A stretch of 12,387 nucleotides of DNA from assembly GCA_028869395.1 (NCBI GenBank), contig JAGWSE010000002.1:1-12387 (forward strand), given 5' to 3'. This document shows positions 7,444 through 12,387 of this stretch, in pieces. The first letter of the stretch is position 1; the number at the start of each line of letters is the position of its first letter. Source of the stretch: Alphaproteobacteria bacterium. Lineage in GTDB: Bacteria > Pseudomonadota > Alphaproteobacteria > Caulobacterales > Caulobacteraceae. The notes beneath the pieces were generated by a model. It did no database searches, had not been told where the DNA came from, and worked only from the letters and a program-made list of their open reading frames with translations. Position numbers and translations under genes: made by a program.

Positions 7444-8535
7444 ATGCGGGCTGGACGGGGTGAAGGACGGTCCTACAGGATCGCGGTGATTCCGGGCGAC
7501 GGCATCGGCAAGGAGGTGGCGCCCGAAGGCGTGCGCACCCTCGAGCGCGCCGCATCTCTGTTCGGCTTCGAGCTGGACCTGAGGTGGCATGACTTCGCCT
7601 CCTGCGACTACTACGCCCGCCACGGCCGCATGATGCCGGAGGACTGGAAGGCCCAGATCGGCGATGTCGACGCGATCTTCTTCGGCGCCGTCGGCTGGCC
7701 GGCCACGGTCCCGGATCACGTCTCCCTCTGGGGCTCCATCCTGCAGTTCCGGCGCGAGTACGACCAGTACGTGAACCTGCGTCCGGTGCGGCTGATGCCG
7801 GGCGTGCCCTCGCCGCTCGCAGGCCGCGAGCCCGGCGACATCGACTTCTGGGTGGTGCGCGAGAACACCGAAGGCGAGTACTCCTCGATCGGGGGCCGGA
7901 TGTTCCCCGGCACCGACCGGGAGCTGGTGATCCAGGAAACGGTGATGACCCGCATCGGGGTGGACCGGGTGCTCCGCTACGCCTTCGAGCTCGCCGAGCG
8001 CCGCCCGCGACGCCGGCTGACCTCGGCCACCAAGTCGAACGGCATCTCCATCACCATGCCCTATTGGGACGAGCGGGTGGAGGCCATGGCCGCCCGCTAT
8101 CCGCAGGTGAGCTGGGACAAGCAGCACATCGACATCCTGACGGCGCAGTTCGTGCTGCACCCGGACCGCTTCGACGTGGTGGTGGCCTCCAACCTGTTCG
8201 GCGACATCCTCTCGGACCTGGGGCCCGCCTGCACCGGCACGATCGGCGTCGCGCCGTCCGGCAACATCAATCCGGAGCGGACCTCGCCCTCCCTGTTCGA
8301 GCCGGTGCACGGTTCCGCGCCGGACATCGCCGGGAAGGGGATCGCCAACCCGGTCGGCCAGATCTGGTCGGCGGCCATGATGCTGGAGCACCTCGGCGAG
8401 GCGGCCGCGGCCGAGGCCATCCTGCGGGCCATACAGACCGTTCTGGCCGAGCCGGGCCTTCGCACGCGCGACCTCAAGGGCTCGGCCGACACCGTCGCCT
8501 GCGGCAAGGCGATCGCGCAGGCGCTGCAGGCCTGA
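7444..8535 (+). CDS. dmlA: D-malate/tartrate dehydrogenase, decarboxylating (DmlA/TtuC type)
   Basis: Member of the isocitrate/isopropylmalate dehydrogenase family, 363 residues. It oxidises a (2R)-hydroxy-diacid with NAD and, for D-malate, releases CO2 to give pyruvate. Assignment to the DmlA/TtuC branch rests on long stretches that I recognise from E. coli DmlA: FGAVGWP.TVPDH.SLWGS, FRRE.DQYVNLRPVRL, GDIDFWVVRENTEGEYSS and PYWDERVEAMA. Catalytic pair Y146 and K226; metal-binding aspartates D230, D254 and D258 (in DKQHID and NLFGDILSD). IPGDGIGKEV near residue 15 is the N-terminal nucleotide-fold motif, and GSAPDIAGKGIANP the cofactor loop. It starts four bases after the gabD stop, with only a weak CGTGAG upstream, so translation is probably coupled. 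LeuB or isocitrate dehydrogenase is unlikely because of the WGS/DQYVNLRPVRL motifs. Confidence 0.93.
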   Translation: MRAGRGEGRSYRIAVIPGDGIGKEVAPEGVRTLERAASLFGFELDLRWHDFASCDYYARHGRMMPEDWKAQIGDVDAIFFGAVGWPATVPDHVSLWGSILQFRREYDQYVNLRPVRLMPGVPSPLAGREPGDIDFWVVRENTEGEYSSIGGRMFPGTDRELVIQETVMTRIGVDRVLRYAFELAERRPRRRLTSATKSNGISITMPYWDERVEAMAARYPQVSWDKQHIDILTAQFVLHPDRFDVVVASNLFGDILSDLGPACTGTIGVAPSGNINPERTSPSLFEPVHGSAPDIAGKGIANPVGQIWSAAMMLEHLGEAAAAEAILRAIQTVLAEPGLRTRDLKGSADTVACGKAIAQALQA

Positions 8536-8608
8536 AGCATTTTCTGCCGTTCGCGGCCGCAAAAAGCGACTCCGCGCCGCGCAGGGCGCCGACGACGGCC
8601 GCGCCTGC

Positions 8609-8645
8609 AGGCCCGTCCGGCCTAGCCTCTGGAACATGCAGAGGA
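8609..8645 (+). promoter_or_regulatory. Short inverted repeat, -10-like element and ribosome binding site before the aminotransferase gene
   Basis: The 117-base gap 8536-8652 separates the dehydrogenases from the aminotransferase. AGGCC (8609-8613) and GGCCT (8619-8623) form a perfect five-base inverted repeat with a five-base loop. It overlaps CTAGCCT (8622-8628), a TAGCCT -10-like hexamer about 30 bases before the ATG, similar in position to TAGGCT before the acetyltransferase. No clear -35 is visible. GAGGA at 8641-8645, seven bases before the ATG, is a good ribosome binding site. A separate promoter is possible but weakly supported. Confidence 0.27.
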
Positions 8646-8652
8646 CCCTGGC

Positions 8653-10059
8653 ATGAGTTTGCTGAACCCGGCGCCTGCGTCGAACCGCGCCCTGGTGGAT
8701 ATCGACCGCGACCACCTCATCCATCCGGTGAGCGCGCTGCGCGCGCACGAGGCGAGGGGGGTCACGATCCTGGAGTCGGGCCAGGGGATGTGGCTGCGCG
8801 ACGCCGACGGCCGCGAATTGCTGGACGCCTTCGCGGGCCTCTGGTGCGTCAACGTCGGCTATGGCCAGGAGAGCGTGGTGCGGGCCGCGGCCGAGCAGAT
8901 GCGCCGCCTGCCCTACGCCACCGGCTATTTCGACTTCGGCAGCGAGCCGGCCATCCGGCTGGCGCAGCGACTGACCGAGCTGGCGCCTGAGGGGCTCTCG
9001 CGGGTCTATTTCACCCTGGGCGGGTCGGACGCGGTGGATTCCGCGATCCGTTTCATCGTGCACTACTTCAACGCCATCGGGCGACCGACGAAGAAGCAGT
9101 TCATCGCGCTGGAGAAGGGCTACCACGGCTCCTCGTCGGTGGGCGCGGGCCTGACGGCGCTCTCGGCCTTCCACCGCAATTTCGACCTGCCCCGATCGTG
9201 GCAGCACCATATCGCCTCGCCCTACGGCTACCGGAGTCCGGAAGGCTCCGACCCGGCCGCCCTGATCGAGGCCTCGCGCAAGGCGTTGCGGGCCAAGGTG
9301 GAGGCGCTCGGGGGCGCCGACCAGGTGGCCGCCTTCTTCTGCGAGCCGATCCAGGGATCCGGCGGGGTGATCGTGCCCCCCGACGGATGGCTGAGGGCCA
9401 TGCGCGATCTCTGCGCCGAGCTCGACATCCTGTTCGTGGCCGACGAGGTGATCACCGGCTTCGGCCGCACCGGACCGATGTTCGCCTGCGAGCACGAGGG
9501 GGTCTCGCCGGACCTCATGACGGTGGCCAAGGGGCTCACCTCGGGCTACGCGCCGATGGGGGCGGTGCTGATGTCCGAGAAGATCTACCAAGGGCTCGCC
9601 GACAGCCCGGGTCAGGAGGCGCCCATCGGGCATGGCTTCACCTACTCGGGGCACCCGGTCAGCGCCGCCGTCGGCCTCGAGGTCCTGCGCCTCTACACCG
9701 AGGGCGGGGTGCTTGCGAACGGCCAGGCCGTGGCGTCGCGCTTCGCGGCCGGGCTGAGCCGTCTGGCGGATCATCCCCTGGTGGGCGAGGCTCGCGGACG
9801 TGGGCTCCTGGGGGCGCTTGAGCTGGTGGCGGACAAGGAGACCAGGCGGCGGTTCGATCCGGCCCTGAACATCCCGGAGCGGCTGTTCGAGGCCGGATAC
9901 GCCAACGGCGTCATCTACAGATCCTTCTCGGACGGGGCGATCGGGCTGGCGCCGGCGCTGTGCTGCAGCGCGGGCGAGATGGACGAGATCTTCGCGCGCA
10001 TCGGCAAGACGCTGGACGGTCTGCTCGAACAACCGGACATTCGCGCCGCGATGGCGTGA
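8653..10059 (+). CDS. Class III PLP-dependent omega-aminotransferase
   Basis: 468-residue cytoplasmic fold-type I transaminase of the omega-amino acid/polyamine:pyruvate group. The pattern parallels Chromobacterium omega-transaminase: AGLWCVNVGYG with W64, cofactor-ring Y157 in YHGSS, CEPIQGSGGVIVPP, cofactor aspartate D264 in VADEVITGFGRTG, Schiff-base lysine K293 in VAKGLTSGY, and HGFTYSGHPV. Arginine R423 (VIYRSFSDG) is in the position of the flipping arginine that binds the substrate carboxylate. D264 and K293 are 29 residues apart, as in the reference. The phosphate-binding loop reads GGSD (123-126) rather than the common SGSE. Likely reaction: terminal amine plus pyruvate (or 2-oxoglutarate) to aldehyde plus alanine (or glutamate). 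The amine could be GABA, beta-alanine, putrescine, diaminobutyrate or a hydroxylated relative. The neighbouring GabD-type enzyme could oxidise the product. Confidence 0.93.
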   Translation: MSLLNPAPASNRALVDIDRDHLIHPVSALRAHEARGVTILESGQGMWLRDADGRELLDAFAGLWCVNVGYGQESVVRAAAEQMRRLPYATGYFDFGSEPAIRLAQRLTELAPEGLSRVYFTLGGSDAVDSAIRFIVHYFNAIGRPTKKQFIALEKGYHGSSSVGAGLTALSAFHRNFDLPRSWQHHIASPYGYRSPEGSDPAALIEASRKALRAKVEALGGADQVAAFFCEPIQGSGGVIVPPDGWLRAMRDLCAELDILFVADEVITGFGRTGPMFACEHEGVSPDLMTVAKGLTSGYAPMGAVLMSEKIYQGLADSPGQEAPIGHGFTYSGHPVSAAVGLEVLRLYTEGGVLANGQAVASRFAAGLSRLADHPLVGEARGRGLLGALELVADKETRRRFDPALNIPERLFEAGYANGVIYRSFSDGAIGLAPALCCSAGEMDEIFARIGKTLDGLLEQPDIRAAMA

Positions 10060-10072
10060 CGCAAGGCGGGAT

Positions 10073-10123
10073 CCAGGAATGAGGCTAAGGTCAAGGGCCA
10101 GCCAGGTAGCGCTTCCTGGTGGC
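10073..10123 (+). promoter_or_regulatory. Inverted-repeat cluster before the Lrp/AsnC gene, possible operator
   Basis: The 103-base gap 10060-10162 contains three CCAGG half-sites. CCAGGAA (10073-10079) is a perfect inverted partner of TTCCTGG (10113-10119). GCCAGCCAGG (10097-10106) pairs with CCTGGTGGC (10115-10123) through nine base pairs with one bulged G, around the eight-base loop TAGCGCTT. GCTAAGGT (10084-10091), a possible -10-like element, lies between the first two sites. Lrp/AsnC regulators commonly repress their own gene by binding several phased short palindromes, which fits. The repeats are visible; binding is inferred. The second pair could also act as an RNA hairpin in the leader. 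Confidence 0.4.
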
Positions 10124-10162
10124 GCGCGCCTCGGCCGGGGGGAAGAAGGGCGATAGACGGAG

Positions 10163-10657
10163 ATGATCAACACTCCCAAGCTCGATCGCATCGACCTGAA
10201 GATACTGGCGCAGCTCCAGAAGACCGGGCGCATCACCAATGTGGAGCTCGCCGACGCGGTGGGCCTGTCGCCCAGCCCCTGCCTGACCCGCGTGAAGCGC
10301 CTCGAGCAGGCGGGCTACATCACCGGCTACGGCGCCCAGATCGACCTGAAGAAGCTTGGAGAGTTCGTCACCGTCTTCACGGAAGTGACGCTTCAGGATC
10401 ACCGGAGCAGCGACTTCGTCCGCTTCGAATCCAAGATCCGGAATGTCGACGAGATCATGGAATGCCACCTGGTGAGCGGGGGCTACGACTACCTGCTGAA
10501 GTTCGTCACCAGCGGCCTCGGCCAGTACCAGGAAATCATCGAGGGGCTCCTGGAGAGCAACCTCGGGATCGAGAAGTACTTCAGCTACATCGTCATCAAG
10601 TCGCCCTTCGTGAAGACCTACTACCCCATGCAGAAGCTGTTCGGCGGAAGCCTCTAG
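10163..10657 (+). CDS. Lrp/AsnC-family transcriptional regulator
   Basis: 164 residues, the normal size of a single-unit Lrp/AsnC protein. The N-terminal winged helix-turn-helix (about 7-56) reads KLDRIDLKIL, then TNVELADAVGLSPSPCLTRV as the recognition region, then RLEQAGYITGY. The C-terminal RAM effector domain (about 70-148) has EVTLQDH and the ligand-pocket turn SGGYDYLLK at 105-113. The C-terminal tail YFSYIVIKSPFVK follows. Such proteins form dimers to octamers and sense amino acids; here the effector is presumably a substrate of the neighbouring pathway. ATG 10163 is preceded directly by GGAG (10159-10162), too close for a normal site, while AAGGG at 10146-10150 lies twelve bases away; initiation may be weak. 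The next gene begins after one base. The combination with a GabD-type dehydrogenase and a class III aminotransferase recalls ectoine-degradation loci, but the ectoine hydrolase is absent here. Confidence 0.95.
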   Translation: MINTPKLDRIDLKILAQLQKTGRITNVELADAVGLSPSPCLTRVKRLEQAGYITGYGAQIDLKKLGEFVTVFTEVTLQDHRSSDFVRFESKIRNVDEIMECHLVSGGYDYLLKFVTSGLGQYQEIIEGLLESNLGIEKYFSYIVIKSPFVKTYYPMQKLFGGSL

Positions 10658-10658
10658 G

Positions 10659-11822
10659 ATGACGGTCCGACCGGGCGACGTCGCAGACCTGCTGGCGCCC
10701 CTTGTGGCGTTCCGGCGGGACATCCACGCCCATCCGGAACTGGGGTTCCATGAGCACCGGACCTCGGCCCGCATCGCCGAGGCTCTGACCGAGCTCGGCC
10801 TGGAGGTCCATACGGCGATCGGCGGCACCGGGGTGGTGGGGGTGCTGCGCAACGGCGGGTCGGACCGCAAGATCGCGCTGCGCGCCGACATGGACGCCCT
10901 GCCCATCCAAGAACAGACGGACCTGCCCTACGCCAGTCGGAACCAGGGGGCGTTCCACGGCTGCGGCCACGACGGCCACGTGGCCATGCTGCTGGGCGCC
11001 GCGCGACACCTGGTCCGCACCCGCCGCTTCGACGGGACCGTCAGCTTCATCTTCCAGCCGGCCGAGGAGGGCCTCGGGGGCGCGCGGGCCATGATCGAGG
11101 CCGGCCTCTTCGAGCAGTGCCCGGCGGACCAGGTGTTCGCCCTTCACAACTGGCCCGATCTGCCCCTGGGCGAGATCGCCACGCGCCCAGGGCCGATCAT
11201 GGCCGCGGCCGACAAGTTCGAGATCCAGCTGGTCGGGCGCGGGGCGCATGCGGCCATGCCGCACCAGACCCCCGACGCGCTTCTCGCCGCCGCGCAACTC
11301 GTCTCGCAGCTGAACACCATCGTCTCGCGCTGCACGCCGCCTCAGGCCTCGGCCGTGCTGTCGGTGACGCAGGTGCACGGCGGCCATTCGCACAACGTCA
11401 TACCGGCCGAAGTCCGTCTCGTGGGCACGGTGCGCAGCTTCGACGGGGCCGTGCAGGACGCAATCGAGGCGGCGCTGCGACGGATGTGCGGGGGCGTCGC
11501 GGCGAGCTTCGGCCTGGCGTGCGAGGTCGCCTACACGCGCTACTACCCGGCCACGGTGAACGATCCCGAGGCCGCCGCCCAGGCGCTGCAGGCCGCGGAG
11601 CGTTGCGGCGCGACCGCGCTTCTGGCGCCGGAGCCGGCCTTCACCTCCGAGGACTTCGCCTTCATGCTTCAGGCCCGGCGCGGCGCATACCTGTGGCTGG
11701 GCCAGGCCGGAGAGGGCGAGAGCGTTCCGCTCCACCACCCAGGCTACGATTTCAATGACGCGGCCATTCCGGTGGGCGTCGCCTGGCACACGGCCATCGT
11801 CGAGCAGCAGCTTTCCGCCTAG
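10659..11822 (+). CDS. M20-family metallo-amidohydrolase (hippurate hydrolase/aminoacylase-like)
   Basis: 387 residues, normal for the HipO/amidohydrolase subfamily, which cleaves N-acyl-amino acids or related amides in the cytoplasm using two divalent metal ions. Conserved sites seen: RRDIHAHPELGF near the N-terminus; RADMDALPI; metal ligands C102 and H104 with D105 and H107 in GCGHDGH; E136/E137 in QPAEEG, one of them the general base; H163 in ALHNWP; TSEDFAFM; and the C-terminal metal histidine in LHHPGYDFND (H359/H360). The dimerisation lid lies between about residues 180 and 295, with GRGAHAAMPH. GGAAG-type purine stretch GGCGGAAG (10643-10650) lies eight bases before the ATG, inside the regulator gene. 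A single base separates it from that gene's stop, so the two are co-translated. The natural amide is unknown; the context suggests an N-acyl or peptide form of the aminotransferase substrate. Confidence 0.93.
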   Translation: MTVRPGDVADLLAPLVAFRRDIHAHPELGFHEHRTSARIAEALTELGLEVHTAIGGTGVVGVLRNGGSDRKIALRADMDALPIQEQTDLPYASRNQGAFHGCGHDGHVAMLLGAARHLVRTRRFDGTVSFIFQPAEEGLGGARAMIEAGLFEQCPADQVFALHNWPDLPLGEIATRPGPIMAAADKFEIQLVGRGAHAAMPHQTPDALLAAAQLVSQLNTIVSRCTPPQASAVLSVTQVHGGHSHNVIPAEVRLVGTVRSFDGAVQDAIEAALRRMCGGVAASFGLACEVAYTRYYPATVNDPEAAAQALQAAERCGATALLAPEPAFTSEDFAFMLQARRGAYLWLGQAGEGESVPLHHPGYDFNDAAIPVGVAWHTAIVEQQLSA

Positions 11823-11894
11823 GCGCGGAGGCTGCGGGGGCGCGCCTCGCCGAAGAGCGCCCGGGCGCCGGAGGCGGCAAGCGTCCGTTGCGCC

Positions 11895-11921
11895 CCGGCC
11901 CCTCGCTACGCCGCGGGCCGG
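11895..11921. terminator. GC-rich hairpin in the convergent junction, possible weak bidirectional terminator
   Basis: CCGGCCC (11895-11901) and GGGCCGG (11915-11921) form a perfect seven-base stem with a 13-base loop containing the stop codon of the minus-strand cupin gene. Next to it are CGCCTC (11843-11848) / GAGGCG (11871-11876) and the uninterrupted palindrome GCGCCCGGGCGC (11857-11868). No T-run follows on either strand. The position between convergent genes is right for termination, but a chance GC-rich repeat is a real alternative. Confidence 0.27.
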
Positions 11922-12387
11922 AAGGTGCAGTAGATCTTCTTGACGTAGTCGCGGCTCTCCCAGGCGGCGCTGCCGCCCTGCTCGAACAGGATCACGTCCC
12001 CGGCCTGGAAGCGGCCTTCGCGCCCGGCGGCGTCGACGAAGGTGACGGAGCCCTCGAGCAGACGCATGAGCTCGTAGTGCCGGAATTCGATGGGTCGGCG
12101 ATGGTAGGGTGTCGAGTCCCACACCCCGCAGGCGAGCTCCCCACTGGCCGAGCGGTAGTCACTGTGGGCCCGGCACTGCGGCGTCGGTCCAATGAGCACA
12201 TCCGCGGCCGGCGGATTGGAGGGCTCGAGCGGCGCGTCCTGGTCGATCCGCACCGGGGCGTCCGCGCCGGCGCCGCCGCCGCCCGTGCAGCGCATCAGGA
12301 TGAGCTCCGAGCCCGCCTCGCTGCGCCAGGTCAGCGGCCGGTCCCTTATCAGGACGCCGGCCTCGCCGGCGCTCAGCTCCAGGCGGA
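11906..12387 (-). CDS. Cupin_3-type (DUF861-like) protein, probable bicupin, N-terminus beyond the window
   Basis: Minus-strand gene running leftwards to a TAG at 11906-11908. The frame is open to the right edge, so 159 C-terminal residues are visible and the true start lies outside. The ATG at 12295 is not convincing, because residues before it (RLELSAGEAGVLIRD, WRSEAGSELILMR) look like part of a first cupin barrel. After a linker (DVLIGPTPQCRAHSDYRSA) comes a second barrel: GVWDSTPYHRRP, HYELMRLLEGSVTFVD, FQAGDVILFEQG, AAWES, VKKIYC. The second barrel keeps the fold glycines but lacks most HxH...E...H metal ligands (HYELM in motif 1, no histidine in motif 2), so a binding rather than a metal-catalytic role is possible. 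Function unknown. It converges with the amidohydrolase gene, 83 bases apart. I recall similar cupins near amine and aldehyde catabolism genes, but that is memory, not a search. Confidence 0.82.
   Translation of the reverse strand, partial: RLELSAGEAGVLIRDRPLTWRSEAGSELILMRCTGGGGAGADAPVRIDQDAPLEPSNPPAADVLIGPTPQCRAHSDYRSASGELACGVWDSTPYHRRPIEFRHYELMRLLEGSVTFVDAAGREGRFQAGDVILFEQGGSAAWESRDYVKKIYCTFRPAA

Noticed and set aside
5943..8535. A complete carnitine-degradation operon
   Set aside because: The dehydrogenase pair fits, but no Rieske oxygenase/reductase pair and no quaternary-amine transporter are in the window.
8546..8557. GCCG-TTCG-CGGC hairpin after dmlA as an intrinsic terminator
   Set aside because: The stem is only four pairs, the loop-closing pair is not the stabilising C-G, and A residues rather than T residues follow.
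7336..10239. A 967-codon open reading frame on the minus strand
   Set aside because: It lies antisense to dmlA and the aminotransferase, both of which have full catalytic motifs. Its translation is low-complexity (rich in R, G, H, A) with no recognisable domain. Long antisense frames are common at this GC content.
5081..11822. An ectoine-degradation locus (AsnC-type regulator, GabD-like and class III aminotransferase genes)
   Set aside because: Three families match those loci, but the M24 ectoine hydrolase and the AstE-like deacetylase are absent from the window and the hydrolase present is M20. It remains an alternative only if those genes lie outside.
11857..11868. Perfect 12-base palindrome GCGCCCGGGCGC as an attachment or recombination site
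   Set aside because: It stands alone without partner repeats, integrase genes or a composition change, and such GC palindromes are expected in this sequence.

Overview
The window is a GC-rich (about 70% by eye), almost fully coding stretch of chromosome-like bacterial DNA. Base composition, codon choice (CTG, GCC, GGC, CGC), short leaders and the fused two-domain Dpp/Opp-type ATPase suggest an alphaproteobacterium. Caulobacterales (Phenylobacterium/Caulobacter type) is my best guess, but no marker gene fixes the lineage. I see no tRNA, rRNA, CRISPR array, insertion sequence or phage gene.

Layout. (1) Positions 1-4910, plus strand: a four-gene peptide-type ABC importer. It comprises a substrate-binding protein cut by the left edge, two inner-membrane permeases and a double-ATPase fusion. 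All three junctions are 4-base start/stop overlaps (GTGA, ATGA, ATGA), so this is one translationally coupled operon. A long imperfect hairpin follows it at 4912-4950. (2) 5081-8535, plus: a two-domain GNAT acetyltransferase, a GabD-type semialdehyde dehydrogenase and a DmlA/TtuC-type D-malate/tartrate dehydrogenase. The genes are 4 bases apart, and each upstream stop codon lies inside a weak Shine-Dalgarno-like sequence. (3) 8653-10059, plus: a class III omega-aminotransferase with its own leader. (4) 10163-11822, plus: an Lrp/AsnC regulator and an M20 amidohydrolase separated by one base, preceded by a leader rich in CCAGG/CCTGG inverted repeats. (5) 11906 to the right edge, minus: a cupin_3-type protein, probably a bicupin, cut by the window end and convergent with the amidohydrolase gene.

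How it may work together (inference). The importer would bring in a peptide- or N-acyl-type compound and the M20 enzyme would cleave the amide. The aminotransferase would turn a terminal amine into an aldehyde, the GabD-type enzyme would oxidise that to an acid, and the DmlA-type enzyme would oxidatively decarboxylate a 2-hydroxy-diacid such as D-malate to pyruvate, which many omega-transaminases use as amino acceptor. The dehydrogenase pair matches the malic-semialdehyde to D-malate to pyruvate module I recall from bacterial carnitine degradation. Here an aminotransferase stands where carnitine oxygenase would be, so the most specific prediction is catabolism of a hydroxylated omega-amino acid such as 4-amino-3-hydroxybutyrate, perhaps supplied as an amide or peptide and sensed by the Lrp-type protein. 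Enzyme families are well supported; the pathway and substrate are a hypothesis.
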